A stretch of DNA of 64,000 bases from Halalkalibacter krulwichiae (GTDB lineage: Bacteria; Bacillota; Bacilli; Bacillales; Bacillaceae_D), in the NCBI RefSeq assembly GCF_002109385.1, contig NZ_CP020814.1, positions 2,317,501 through 2,381,500 of the forward strand, read 5' to 3'. Each line of letters starts with the position of its first letter. Position 1 is the stretch's first letter. Shown piece by piece: positions 27,345 through 37,623 of the stretch. Both the position numbers and the translations under genes were made by a program. The notes beneath the pieces are model-generated. The model was given only the letters and a program-made list of their open reading frames with translations, was not told the DNA's origin and made no database searches.

Positions 27345-28238
27345 TCAGTCATTATACAGCCAATTAAATTGTTCAAAGATAATTTGAAGATTCCTCCCAA
27401 ATCCTTCTGAAAACTCGATATACTCAGACCCTGGAGCAAATGAACTTGTCTTAAAGAAAAAATATCTTTCTCCTTGTTCAATGGACACAACATGTTCGTT
27501 TATCCCATCTTTCGCAAACTGAAATTCTTCAATTATTTGTCCCTTAATCATATTGAGATTCGTAAGGTAATTTGATGATGTAACTTCTACATATCCTTGC
27601 TCTTCCATCATTTCTTTGTATGCATTTATTTTGTTTGTATAAGTAGTCTCACGTTGGATCTCAAAAATCTCAAAAACAATCGGTGCTATTTTGCCATTAT
27701 CATTATGAAAATACCATTGTAGTGCTCGACCGTAGTTTGTTGTCATCTCTTCAATTTGTAATCGCTCATCATACCTTGTTGAAAAGCCAAACTGTTGATC
27801 CTCTATCTGCTTCACTTGAATCGTTTCTTCAAATCCTTCTTCATTTGTAATGTCAAGTCGCGTGCTCTCTTCCTCCGTGAATACTTTTAGAGATTCATTC
27901 AAAGGTTCATCCATATCTTCGGCAGCGATCTCAACTTCTTCCTCATTAACTGTAGCCATTTCGGTTTGATTATTTTCAATCCCTTGCTCTGGACTCGATT
28001 CGAGTTGAAGAGCAGAATCACGTTGGCTCAATTGGCTTAGACCAAGTACATATCCAATACCAATCATCAGGACTATTAATGCAGCTACTTGCCATCTTTG
28101 ATCAAATCTAGCCCATTTGCGCTTTTTCTTTTTCTTTTTAATATTTGCCATTATCGTAGCAGAGGAAGTTTGTGTCGGTATTTGCTCATACGCTCTGTTT
28201 AGTTTATTCATTGCATCGTCGAAATTTCTATTATTCAT
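27345..28238 (-). CDS. Membrane anti-sigma factor (RsiX-like)
   Basis: 297 aa. The N-terminal cytoplasmic part (about 45 residues, ending in a very basic KKKKKKRK run), one membrane helix (about 48-68) and an extracytoplasmic domain of about 225 residues rich in acidic residues. It overlaps the sigma-factor gene by 4 nt (ATGA), the usual arrangement of an ECF sigma with its cognate anti-sigma. No zinc-binding HxxxCxxC is seen in the N-terminus, so it is not a ZAS-type anti-sigma. The function as inhibitor is inferred from the context. Confidence 0.75.
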   Translation of the reverse strand: MNNRNFDDAMNKLNRAYEQIPTQTSSATIMANIKKKKKKRKWARFDQRWQVAALIVLMIGIGYVLGLSQLSQRDSALQLESSPEQGIENNQTEMATVNEEEVEIAAEDMDEPLNESLKVFTEEESTRLDITNEEGFEETIQVKQIEDQQFGFSTRYDERLQIEEMTTNYGRALQWYFHNDNGKIAPIVFEIFEIQRETTYTNKINAYKEMMEEQGYVEVTSSNYLTNLNMIKGQIIEEFQFAKDGINEHVVSIEQGERYFFFKTSSFAPGSEYIEFSEGFGRNLQIIFEQFNWLYND

Positions 28239-28765
28239 AGTTGTTCACCTACTTTTTCATACTCTGCTTTTAACTTCTGTTTTGCTCTTAAAATTCTTGT
28301 TTTTATCGCTCCTTCAGAAACCCCAAGAACTTTAGCAATTTCTTGATAATTTTGTCCATGGAAAAAATGCAAGACTATTGGAATCTTATATTTGTCTTCT
28401 AATTGGTGAATCATTTGATGAAGTTCTTGAGCTTCTTCATCAAAATGATCGCTAATAAACGTTTGTTGAGTAGCGTATTTCTGAAATTCCACTGTTTTCC
28501 TTTGCATTTGTTTCTCTTTCCGATAAAAATCTCTAATCACATTTAGAGTAATAGAGTATAGCCACGTCGTAAATTTACCACGATTATGCTTATGAATAAA
28601 TCGATAAACCTTCAAGAAAACTTCTTGAGTGACATCTTCAATGTGGCTTGGCGATACCCCTATTTGAAAAGCAAACTTTTCTACAGTCTTCAGATGCCGT
28701 TCGATTAATTGCCCAAAGGCATCATCATCCCCTTTTTTCGCCCGTTCAATTAGTTGTTCTTCCAT
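28235..28765 (-). CDS. ECF RNA polymerase sigma factor (SigX-like)
   Basis: 176 aa with regions 2 and 4 only. Region 2: DDAFGQLIERH to EDVTQEVFLKVYRFIHKH and FTTWLYSITLNVIRDFYRK. Region 4: LEDKYKIPIVLHFFHGQNYQEIAKVLGVSEGAIKTRILRAKQKLK (helix-turn-helix). It probably responds to envelope stress, released from the anti-sigma factor encoded downstream. An ECF-type promoter just upstream indicates positive autoregulation. Confidence 0.9.
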   Translation of the reverse strand: MEEQLIERAKKGDDDAFGQLIERHLKTVEKFAFQIGVSPSHIEDVTQEVFLKVYRFIHKHNRGKFTTWLYSITLNVIRDFYRKEKQMQRKTVEFQKYATQQTFISDHFDEEAQELHQMIHQLEDKYKIPIVLHFFHGQNYQEIAKVLGVSEGAIKTRILRAKQKLKAEYEKVGEQL

Positions 28766-28808
28766 CGTTGTTAACCTCCGAGTTCAATCTCACTATCTTT
28801 GTTTATAA

Positions 28809-28835
28809 AACGTCATTCATGAAGAAAAGGTTACA
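28809..28835 (-). promoter_or_regulatory. ECF-type autoregulatory promoter
   Basis: On the minus strand TGTAACC, 16 bp, CGTT, close to the SigX-type TGTAAC / CGnC pattern. It lies 44 bp upstream of the sigma-factor ATG. Confidence 0.6.
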
Positions 28836-28864
28836 AAAAGAGAAAAGAAAAAGAACTTTTATAT

Positions 28865-28992
28865 GAGGCTGGGACATAACGAACGTACTAGAAAAAACGA
28901 ACCATGAAAACCTTAGCGAAATATATTTCCTGAGCAGCTGCCATGCTATTACGTTCCAATTTTTCATTAATAAAACCTTTTATCCCTGCCTC
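28865..28992. repeat. GGCTGGGACATAAC repeat element, copy 1
   Basis: A 128-bp element with imperfect terminal inverted repeats: GAGGCTGGGACATAAC on the left and TTATCCCTGCCTC on the right. Internal blocks such as TTTTTCATTAATAAAACC and ATATTTCC are shared with a second copy at 62482-62612. The rest of the interval to 29288 shows only a small GGGAAGA/TCTTCCC hairpin (29248-29266) before the dehydrogenase ribosome binding site. Confidence 0.7.
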
Positions 28993-29288
28993 AACTAAAT
29001 ACACTTTAAACATCTCCACGAGGCATTATGATTGAGAAATATAAACAAATTTACTATTCGTTCGTACTTCCTTATCCTATATAAGACAGAACTCTTCTTT
29101 CATTCTCCTTCTAGTAAATCATAACGGCTACCTCTCTATTATACTTAACAACAGTTAATAACAAGATTATTATTCATTTTAATATATTAGGTTATATTCT
29201 AGTAACTTCCTTAATAAGATCTCTTGTAAGCGTTCATCATTTCAATTGGGAAGATGATTCTCTTCCCTATCTTTAAGGAGGAAAGTAA

Positions 29289-30806
29289 ATGATTTATAGC
29301 CAACCAGGTTCTGAAAATGCAAAGGTGAAGTTTCAAAAGAGATACGAGAACTATATTAATAATGAATGGACTGCGCCTGTAAAAGGTCAGTACTTTGAAA
29401 ATATAACCCCAGTTTCAGGCGAAGTATTTTGTGAAGTTGCTCGGTCAAGTTCAGAAGATATTGAATTGGCGTTAGATGCGGCTCATAATGCAAAGGAATC
29501 ATGGGGAAAGACTTCAGCCACTCAACGAGCCAATATTCTAAATAAAATTGCCGATCGTATTGAAGAAAATCTTGAAATGTTAGCAGTCGCTGAAACATGG
29601 GATAATGGGAAAGCAATCCGCGAAACATTAAATGCCGATATCCCTTTAGCCGTTGACCATTTTCGCTATTTTGCTGGTGTCATTCGTGCACAAGAAGGTC
29701 ACTTAAGCCAAATTGATGATGATACAGTAGCCTATCACTTTAATGAGCCACTTGGTGTAGTTGGACAAATCATCCCTTGGAACTTCCCTATATTAATGGC
29801 AGTGTGGAAATTAGCTCCAGCATTAGCAGCCGGAAACTGCGTTGTTCTTAAACCAGCTGAACAAACTCCAGCTTCGGTTATGGTACTAATAGAGTTAATT
29901 GGAGATCTTCTGCCACCTGGAGTCGTTAATATCGTTAATGGATTTGGAGTTGAAGCAGGAAAACCATTAGCTACTAGCTCTCGTATTGCAAAAGTTGCCT
30001 TCACCGGTGAGACAACAACAGGGCGCCTAATTATGCAATACGCTTCACAAAACATTATTCCAGTCACTCTTGAACTTGGAGGGAAGTCACCGAATATCTT
30101 CTTCAAAGATGTGATGGAAAGAGATGATGACTTCTTAAATAAAGCAATTGAAGGTTTTGTTCTTTTCGCCTTAAATCAGGGCGAAGTATGTACATGCCCA
30201 TCCCGGGCGTTAATTCATGAAGAGATTTACGACGAATTCATTGAAAGAGCACTTGAAAGAGTGAAAGAAATAAAAACAGGTAATCCATTAGATGTTTCAA
30301 CAATGATGGGGGCTCAAGCTTCAAATGAGCAAATGGAAAAAATCTTATCTTATTTAAATATTGGTAAACAAGAAGGTGCTGATTGTTTAATTGGAGGTGC
30401 AAGAAATACAATTGAAGGTTTTGAAAACGGGTATTACATTCAACCGACCGTTTTTAAAGGGCATAATAAAATGCGTATTTTCCAAGAGGAAATCTTCGGA
30501 CCAGTTGTTTCCGTTACAACATTTAAGAATGAGGAGGAAGCATTGTCTATAGCAAACGATACTTTATATGGATTAGGAGCAGGTGTGTGGACGAGAAACA
30601 TTAATAATGCTTATCGTTTTGGACGTAATATTGAAGCTGGACGTGTTTGGACAAATTGTTACCATGCGTACCCTGCACATGCTGCATTTGGTGGATACAA
30701 AGCTTCAGGGATTGGGCGAGAAAATCACAAAATGATGCTTTCTCATTATCAACAAACCAAAAACATACTAGTTAGCTATAGTTCTGATGCTTTAGGATTC
30801 TTCTAA
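29289..30806 (+). CDS. NAD-dependent aldehyde dehydrogenase (acetaldehyde/AcoD-ExaC type)
   Basis: 505 aa full-length ALDH. Visible are the oxyanion Asn in IIPWNFPIL, the NAD-binding FTGETTTGR, the general base in LELGGKSPN and the nucleophile in [11 protein letters not shown]. The N-terminal Y-x-N-Y-I-N-N-E-W region and the association with a downstream DUF779 gene are typical of the acetaldehyde dehydrogenase group that oxidises short aldehydes to acids. Strong AAGGAGG ribosome binding site at the correct spacing. A hairpin separates it from the partner gene. Confidence 0.93.
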   Translation: MIYSQPGSENAKVKFQKRYENYINNEWTAPVKGQYFENITPVSGEVFCEVARSSSEDIELALDAAHNAKESWGKTSATQRANILNKIADRIEENLEMLAVAETWDNGKAIRETLNADIPLAVDHFRYFAGVIRAQEGHLSQIDDDTVAYHFNEPLGVVGQIIPWNFPILMAVWKLAPALAAGNCVVLKPAEQTPASVMVLIELIGDLLPPGVVNIVNGFGVEAGKPLATSSRIAKVAFTGETTTGRLIMQYASQNIIPVTLELGGKSPNIFFKDVMERDDDFLNKAIEGFVLFALNQGEVCTCPSRALIHEEIYDEFIERALERVKEIKTGNPLDVSTMMGAQASNEQMEKILSYLNIGKQEGADCLIGGARNTIEGFENGYYIQPTVFKGHNKMRIFQEEIFGPVVSVTTFKNEEEALSIANDTLYGLGAGVWTRNINNAYRFGRNIEAGRVWTNCYHAYPAHAAFGGYKASGIGRENHKMMLSHYQQTKNILVSYSSDALGFF

Positions 30807-30828
30807 TCACACCACATCTACTAGTGAC

Positions 30829-30863
30829 AAGTATGCTTGCTACTTCTTTATGCAAGCATACTT
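30829..30863 (+). terminator. Intergenic hairpin between the dehydrogenase and DUF779 genes
   Basis: A 12-bp perfect stem AAGTATGCTTGC / GCAAGCATACTT with an 11-nt loop and only a weak T tail. It may act as an attenuator or processing site rather than a full stop. Confidence 0.55.
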
Positions 30864-30886
30864 ATTCTACTATGAGGAGGAATACC

Positions 30887-31255
30887 ATGGTTCAAAAAGT
30901 GATTGCAACACAAGCCGCCATAGATTTCATTGAATTTTTAAAAGAAAAACACGGCTCTCTCATGTTTCATCAATCAGGTGGGTGTTGTGATGGTAGTTCC
31001 CCAATGTGCTATGTTGAAAACGAAATTTTGATCGGCAACAGCGATACATTGCTCGGTGTAATAGCCGGTTGTAAATTTTATATAAGTTCAGCTCAATACG
31101 AATATTGGAAACATACCCAGTTAATAATAGATGTAGTAGCTGGACGCGGAGGTATGTTCTCTTTAGAAGGGCCGGAAGGGAAACGATTTTTAACACGTTC
31201 TAGAATTTTCACTGCTGAGGAACGGGCCCAATTAGAAATCCCACGAAAGTTATAG
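30887..31255 (+). CDS. DUF779 family protein
   Basis: 122 aa from ATG 30887 (GAGGAGG box). The frame opens upstream at 30824 across the hairpin, but that is unlikely to be coding. The conserved HQSGGCCDGSSPMCY motif (Cys-Cys and Cys, possibly metal-binding) and the following IGNSDTLLG, then FYISSAQYEYWKHTQLIIDVV, match DUF779, which is regularly found after aldehyde or alcohol dehydrogenase genes. The role is unknown; metal or cofactor handling for the dehydrogenase is a guess from context. Confidence 0.88.
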   Translation: MVQKVIATQAAIDFIEFLKEKHGSLMFHQSGGCCDGSSPMCYVENEILIGNSDTLLGVIAGCKFYISSAQYEYWKHTQLIIDVVAGRGGMFSLEGPEGKRFLTRSRIFTAEERAQLEIPRKL

Positions 31256-31270
31256 AACTTTTGTGGGATT
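31238..31270 (+). terminator. Terminator of the DUF779 gene
   Basis: ATCCCACGAAAGTT / AACTTTTGTGGGAT with a 4-nt loop, overlapping the end of the gene, followed by TTACCTTTTT. Confidence 0.75.
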
Positions 31271-31296
31271 TACCTTTTTATCACAGTCAAACTAGA

Positions 31297-31464
31297 TTAA
31301 TAATAGAGTGACTCCGTTTTTTGACACTTCAAACACGTTTTATAATAGTCAACTTTTACGTAATCATGTTGGCAATCATTTTGAACTTCATGTAACAGAG
31401 CTTCCCAATAAGTTAAATCTCCTTTTAGACTGTTAATTTTCTCAACGATCTCTCTTATCTGCAT
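31297..31464 (-). CDS. Small Cys/His protein, possible zinc-binding (55 aa)
   Basis: A 55-residue frame with a clear GGGAGGC box 9 nt before the ATG. It begins MQIREIVEKINSLKGDLTYWEALL (amphipathic helix) and ends with a Cys/His pattern: C31-x-H33 and C44-x-x-C47, which could bind one zinc ion. It lies between the DUF779 terminator and thiC, reading the same way as thiC and starting 25 bp past its stop, so it may be transcribed with thiC. No family is recognised. Confidence 0.6.
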   Translation of the reverse strand: MQIREIVEKINSLKGDLTYWEALLHEVQNDCQHDYVKVDYYKTCLKCQKTESLYY

Positions 31465-31488
31465 CAATTACAGCCTCCCATTTACCGT

Positions 31489-33405
<1,917 letters not shown>

Positions 33406-33421
33406 CTAAATCAATTCTTAA

Positions 33422-33515
33422 ACTTCCCCACGCTGGTATGAGCCAGATCAGGTCCAAAGGGTCGATAAGCTTTACCGCGCTTATCTCTCAGCCCAACTCA
33501 TTGGACACCCCTAGT
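33422..33515 (-). ncRNA. TPP riboswitch (THI element)
   Basis: On the minus strand the conserved aptamer parts follow in order: GGGGTGTCC, GGGCTGAGA, ACCCTTTGGACCTGATCTGG, then ACCAGCGTGGGGA. It should bind thiamine pyrophosphate and switch off thiC through the terminator at 33345-33388. Confidence 0.96.
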
Positions 33516-33600
33516 TACATCTATGAAGTTTTCGTTACAATTTAATTATACATAAATAAACAAGAATGTAAATTAATTTTTTAAAAGTCTGATATTGGAA

Positions 33601-33975
33601 TTACAGAACATAATCTGCTAATACACTTTGTACTTCATAAATATTTAAACTTTTATTGAATTGTTTTTGAATTGGTGTAGAACTTCCTGATACCCAAATC
33701 TTCAATTCAGCATCAAGATCAAAATTCCCAGCAGTTTCGACACTAAAATGGGTAATGTTCTTATAAGGTATTGAGTGAATTTCAACCTTTTTTCCGGTAA
33801 CCCCTTGCTTATCAACAAGAATTAATCGCTTGTTCGTAAAAATAAATAAATCACGAATTAATTTATAAGCTTTTTCAATATCTTCATTTGCCGTTAATAT
33901 CTTTCTAAATTCTTTCTCTACTTCATTGATACTTACTTCAGACGCATTTCCCATTAACCCATCAAATAATCCCAT
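33601..33975 (-). CDS. Bacterial PH-domain protein (bPH_1 type)
   Basis: 124 aa. The middle part DLFIFTNKRLILVDKQGVTGKKVEIHSIPYKNITHFSVETAGNFDLDAELKIWVSG is the characteristic run of the bacterial pleckstrin-homology domain (PF08000; YvbH-like). No membrane segment. ATG 33975 has GGAGG at 7 nt; the TTG just before it in frame is not needed. Function unknown. Confidence 0.88.
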   Translation of the reverse strand: MGLFDGLMGNASEVSINEVEKEFRKILTANEDIEKAYKLIRDLFIFTNKRLILVDKQGVTGKKVEIHSIPYKNITHFSVETAGNFDLDAELKIWVSGSSTPIQKQFNKSLNIYEVQSVLADYVL

Positions 33976-34108
33976 CAAATAACCTCCAGCTAAACATTTT
34001 ATAAAATTATATCATAAATATCACTTTGTCTTCTTTCTTCTTAGTCTGGTCTATTTATGGTAAGGTTTTACTATATGACTAATTGCTAAAAATAGAGAGG
34101 TGTATTTT

Positions 34109-35080
34109 GTGAAGCCCAAAATAATCGTCTATATGAGAGTCGATGAACGAGTGATCAAAGATTTAGAGAAAGACTTTGATGTAACTATTTTTCAAAACCA
34201 TGAATATTTGGGAAATCCCCAATTTGATCAAGCGTTAAAAGAAGCTGAAGGGATTATTGGTCTTGCATTAAAGGTGACAAAAGACCTGCTCGATGCAGGT
34301 CCTAATCTTAAGATTGTTTGCAATGTCTCTGTAGGTTATGACAATTTAGACATTGGAGAAATGACCAGAAGGAAGATAATGGCAACAAATACTCCAGGTA
34401 TTCTAGATGATACAACAGCTGACGCAATCTTTGGTCTTCTCATTGCAACAGCAAGAAGGATTCCAGAACTGGACCACTTTGTAAAATCAGGAAGTTGGAC
34501 CATTTCATTACAACCAGAACAATACGGTGTTGATGTTCATCATAAAACGTTAGGGATCATCGGTATGGGTAATATCGGAAGTTCTATTGCTAAGCGTGCC
34601 CACTTTGGCTTTGGAATGGATATCCTTTATCATAATCGCTCCCGAAACTTACAAGCTGAAAAAGACTATCAGGCAACCTATTGCGATATGAATAGCCTAT
34701 TAGAACAATCAGATTTCGTTTGCTTAATGGTACCCGCAACAAGAGAAACAGCGGATCTAATGGGCAAGGAACAATTTAAGCGGATGAAGAAAACAGCAAT
34801 ATTTATTAATGGTTCTAGAGGGAAAAATGTCGATGAAACGGCACTTTACGAAGCGTTGAAAAATGGAGACATCCATGCTGCTGGTATTGATGTTTATAAA
34901 GAAGAACCGACTCCGAGCAACAACCCCCTTTTACAGCTTAAAAACATTGTGACCTTACCACATATTGGCTCCTCCACAACGGAATGTGAATTCAATATGT
35001 CGAAATTGGCTGCTGAAAATTTAAAGCGAGGCCTTCGCAAAGAAAAGCCTCTCACCCTTTTAAATGAATGTTTTACGTAA
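34109..35080 (+). CDS. 2-hydroxyacid dehydrogenase (glyoxylate/D-glycerate reductase type)
   Basis: 323 aa D-isomer-specific NAD(P)-dependent dehydrogenase. NAD-binding GMGNIGSSIAKRA, catalytic Arg in NGSRGKNVDE, Glu in KEEPTPSNNPL and His in LPHIGSST are all visible. Probably reduces glyoxylate, hydroxypyruvate or 2-ketogluconate (B. subtilis YvcT is a near relative). GTG 34109 is preferred: the GTG at 34100 overlaps the AGAGAGG box. A strong terminator follows. Confidence 0.9.
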   Translation: MKPKIIVYMRVDERVIKDLEKDFDVTIFQNHEYLGNPQFDQALKEAEGIIGLALKVTKDLLDAGPNLKIVCNVSVGYDNLDIGEMTRRKIMATNTPGILDDTTADAIFGLLIATARRIPELDHFVKSGSWTISLQPEQYGVDVHHKTLGIIGMGNIGSSIAKRAHFGFGMDILYHNRSRNLQAEKDYQATYCDMNSLLEQSDFVCLMVPATRETADLMGKEQFKRMKKTAIFINGSRGKNVDETALYEALKNGDIHAAGIDVYKEEPTPSNNPLLQLKNIVTLPHIGSSTTECEFNMSKLAAENLKRGLRKEKPLTLLNECFT

Positions 35081-35103
35081 TGTTCTCATGCCAACCACTA
35101 CAT

Positions 35104-35153
35104 AAAAAAGATGACTTAACCGGTCTGACACCGGAATTAAGTCATCTTTTTTT
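35104..35153 (+). terminator. Terminator of the 2-hydroxyacid dehydrogenase gene
   Basis: AAAAAAGATGACTTAA / TTAAGTCATCTTTTTTT with an inner CCGG/CCGG pair, a long perfect stem ending in seven T. Confidence 0.9.
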
Positions 35154-35298
35154 CCCTTATCTTTTTAATCATTTTTTATATTTTCTTTTACTGAATACTC
35201 ATATTCTATGACGTTATTCAATATGTTGATCAATAGGAGGAAAACAACCTGTACACGGCCAGCGATCGTTCAGCTTAAATCGAAAAGAGGTGAATATT

Positions 35299-36147
35299 TT
35301 GAAAAAAATCTATCTATTTATTATACTACTATTCTTTCCTACTTTATTTTTTGGACAAGATAAAGCCTCGGCTTCTGAGATCTATATCCAAGTAAAGGAA
35401 ATAATTGCAACGAATGAGTTACAGGTAGACCTGCTGCATGGTCATATTCGTGATTATGTTACAGAAATAGATATTAATGATCTAAAACTATATGTTCTTG
35501 ATCCTAATGAAGAAATTCAATCATTACCATTAGAGCAAGTCGGCGTTCAAGCACGTGCCTATGTTCCAATCTCTATAGAAGGTAACTATACCTTTTGGGC
35601 TATGTATCAACCTAAGCCGCCTTATGCAGAACAGGAGGATAATCCACCAACGACTGCTATCACAAAACAAATCTATCCTGTAGGTACAAAAGCTGACTTT
35701 AGTCAACAATCCCTAGAGTTACCATTAGAAGTTATCCCGACTGTATCAATTGAATCCTTTACAGAAGGTAAATTTACTGGAGAAGTCTTGTTCAATGAAA
35801 CAGCATTAAATGATACAGCCATAATGGCTTTTGGTCCAAATGAAGAAGTATTAGAAGTTACTACTAATGAAAAGGGAGAATTTGAATTTATATTTGATTC
35901 TGTTGGTATTTGGTTGTTAAAAACAAATATAGAAGCGGAAGATACAGATGACGAAATAGAAAGTACATTTACCTCAACATTTGTTATAGATACTTCGCTT
36001 ACACAGCCACCACCTGAACCAGCACCTAATCGAACATGGATTTATGTTACGATCTTTTTGGTAGGCGGGGCTGTTGGAGCATGCGGAGTCATCCTTTTGT
36101 TAAAACATAGAGGCAAACAAAGGGTAGAGAAGGATAAACAAAGTTAA
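35299..36147 (+). CDS. Cell-surface protein with signal peptide and C-terminal membrane anchor
   Basis: 282 aa. A signal peptide (KKIYLFIILLFFPTLFFG, to about residue 25), an extracytoplasmic region of about 210 residues with beta-rich repeats of the DUF4198/carboxypeptidase-regulatory kind (ISIEGNYTFWAMYQPK; TNEKGEFEFIFDSVGIWLLKTNIEAE), a Pro-rich linker (PPPEPAPN) and a C-terminal membrane helix (TWIYVTIFLVGGAVGACGVILLL) followed by a basic tail. Possibly a metal- or ligand-sensing surface protein; I cannot assign it. TTG 35299 is the likely start (AAAGAGGTG box 7 nt upstream). Confidence 0.7.
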   Translation: MKKIYLFIILLFFPTLFFGQDKASASEIYIQVKEIIATNELQVDLLHGHIRDYVTEIDINDLKLYVLDPNEEIQSLPLEQVGVQARAYVPISIEGNYTFWAMYQPKPPYAEQEDNPPTTAITKQIYPVGTKADFSQQSLELPLEVIPTVSIESFTEGKFTGEVLFNETALNDTAIMAFGPNEEVLEVTTNEKGEFEFIFDSVGIWLLKTNIEAEDTDDEIESTFTSTFVIDTSLTQPPPEPAPNRTWIYVTIFLVGGAVGACGVILLLKHRGKQRVEKDKQS

Positions 36148-36180
36148 GGGGGCCTCTCGCTAAAGCGAGCCCCCTTATTT
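36146..36180 (+). terminator. Terminator of the surface protein gene
   Basis: A GC-rich hairpin AAGGGGGCCTCTCGCT / AGCGAGCCCCCTT with a very short loop, followed by ATTTATTATTTAT. It overlaps the stop codon. Confidence 0.8.
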
Positions 36181-36195
36181 ATTATTTATCTTCTT

Positions 36196-36339
36196 TTATC
36201 TTTCATCACCTTTAGAACGATAATCTGTACAAAACTGTGAATATCCAATTGCTTTTGAATGCATCATAGTAAAATACATGGAATCTTTATTCTCTATATT
36301 TTCTTTTAGTGCGGCTAATATTTTTGTGATTACTCTCAT
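36196..36339 (-). CDS. Small hypothetical protein (47 aa)
   Basis: An intact frame starting MRVITKILAALKENIEN with an AAGGAGG box 7 nt before the ATG. It continues SMYFTMMHSKAIGYSQF and ends in a charged tail. Predicted mostly helical, soluble. It is one of three consecutive minus-strand genes (36196, 36414, 36570), the last of which belongs to a sporulation-linked family, so a spore role is possible. Confidence 0.6.
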   Translation of the reverse strand: MRVITKILAALKENIENKDSMYFTMMHSKAIGYSQFCTDYRSKGDER

Positions 36340-36413
36340 GTGCTCGCCTCCTTAGTACAGTTTATTCTGCAGTAAGAAATTGAGCACTTTTTTAAATCAA
36401 TTGATGCTAAGAA

Positions 36414-36524
36414 TCATTTCTTCCCTTTTACACTTTTGCTTTTCCCACAACCACAGCCTTTTTTCTTAACCGGCTTGCTCACACTACTTCTTTTCCTATT
36501 ATGTTGATCTCCTTTCTTCCTCAT
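36414..36524 (-). CDS. Small basic peptide with a Cys-Gly-Cys motif (36 aa)
   Basis: 36 residues, nearly half of them Lys or Arg, with a single KKKGCGCGKS motif near the C-terminus. ATG 36524 follows GAGGAGG at 7 nt, a very strong ribosome binding site. No family is recognised; the composition suggests a nucleic-acid- or spore-core-binding peptide, but that is inference. Confidence 0.55.
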   Translation of the reverse strand: MRKKGDQHNRKRSSVSKPVKKKGCGCGKSKSVKGKK

Positions 36525-36569
36525 CACTTGACCTCCTCTTCAATAATGTAAGACAAAGCTTTGACCTAG

Positions 36570-36917
36570 CTACTCTACTAACTGTTGCACAACCGTTTCA
36601 ATAATTGCAGCTATAGCCGCAATGGATAAAACAACAAGCACTGGTTGTACAAAATTCGGAAAAAAACACCAGCTTCCGTATAAGAAAATCGCTACCCACA
36701 ACCCTGTACACCAGTAACAACTTATTAATTGGCCGATCCATGCCCGTATACCGGTACCACGAGGCTTAATGAAAACAACCATTTCACCTTCTTGCTCTTC
36801 TTCATAATCCTCAATGAACGGTGTGCGCAAAAACTCTGTAATTTTATCATAGACTAGAAGTCTAGTAAGGCGAAAAGTCGCTAATGATAAAAGCATTATT
36901 TGCATCAATGTAATCAT
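36570..36917 (-). CDS. DUF1360 family protein (YngL-like)
   Basis: 115 aa with three hydrophobic segments: near 1-18, 65-88 (ISCYWCTGLWVAIFLYGSW) and 90-112. The SCYWCTGLW motif and the 'ATFRLTRLLVYDKI' N-terminus are the marks of DUF1360, represented in B. subtilis by the sporulation-associated YngL. Function unknown. ATG follows AAGGAGAATG. Confidence 0.85.
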   Translation of the reverse strand: MITLMQIMLLSLATFRLTRLLVYDKITEFLRTPFIEDYEEEQEGEMVVFIKPRGTGIRAWIGQLISCYWCTGLWVAIFLYGSWCFFPNFVQPVLVVLSIAAIAAIIETVVQQLVE

Positions 36918-37377
36918 TTTCCATTCTCCTTGAAGAAGTGCTTTTCCATATCTTATGTGATTAAAAAGGTAGAAGTGAAGGCTTATGCTGAAACGAAAAG
37001 CCTTGTTTTTTTAAAACACAACGAAGGTGTAAACCCTTTCCCGCATCCTCTCTAAAAGCTGTCAACTTCAAAAAATACAACACCTAAATCCTGATTGATT
37101 CTAATAAGTCATAACTTCTTATCATTTAGCTAAAAGGTGACTAAAGGTAGGTAAACGTTCAACTATCTATAGCACCTCCTCTAAAATGATGGCTTTAAAA
37201 ACTTCACCAGAGAAACTCCCCTCTCAAACGAAAGAGATGGGCGAAAAAAAAACAAAAATAGCACTCATAATCATTCAAGAGTGCTTACTAATATTGGAGA
37301 CCCGATATAACATTATTGGCTTTCACTTTAACAATAAATGTTTGAAATCATATTGACCTCAAAGGTTTATTTAAACC
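36918..37377. other. Intergenic region without a supported gene
   Basis: 460 bp. Seen here: a possible plus-strand hairpin AAGGCTT / AAGCCTT followed by GTTTTTTT (36982-37013), a GCACTC / GAGTGC hairpin (37262-37285) and a palindrome AAGGTTTATTTAAACCTT (37362-37379) at the end of the next gene. No frame with a credible ribosome binding site was found on either strand. Confidence 0.5.
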
Positions 37378-37623
37378 TTACTTCTCGTCTTCATCTAGTA
37401 AAGACTCGTCCGTTTCAAAAATTGTACCTTGCTGACAATTGATACAGTCATTAAAACATTGGGTAAATTGAAGCGGATATAAGCTTCTGCAAACATTTGT
37501 ACAAAAATTGCTACAACTGCCCGCAGCCTGTTCATCACCAGGTTGGTAAACTCCTGGTAACGGCAAATTACCGAGAGCTCTTAATATCAATCTCAATTTT
37601 TCTTTTTTATCTAACACTATCAT
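37378..37623 (-). CDS. Cysteine-rich small protein of unknown function (81 aa)
   Basis: Six cysteines in regular spacing: C37-x3-C41-x3-C45-x10-C56-x3-C60-x2-C63, between a helical N-terminus (KKEKLRLILRALGNLPLPG) and an acidic C-terminal tail. AAGGAGGTG precedes the GTG/ATG start. The spacing suggests a metal cluster or disulfide-linked coat component. I do not recognise the family. Confidence 0.65.
   Translation of the reverse strand: MIVLDKKEKLRLILRALGNLPLPGVYQPGDEQAAGSCSNFCTNVCRSLYPLQFTQCFNDCINCQQGTIFETDESLLDEDEK

Noticed and set aside
36982..37013. Plus-strand terminator AAGGCTT / AAGCCTT with a T run.
   Set aside because: No plus-strand gene ends nearby; kept only as a note in the intergenic region.
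37186..37356. A 56-codon plus-strand frame starting ATG-ATG.
   Set aside because: The sequence before the ATG is CACCTCCTC, the reverse of a ribosome binding site; no conserved pattern.
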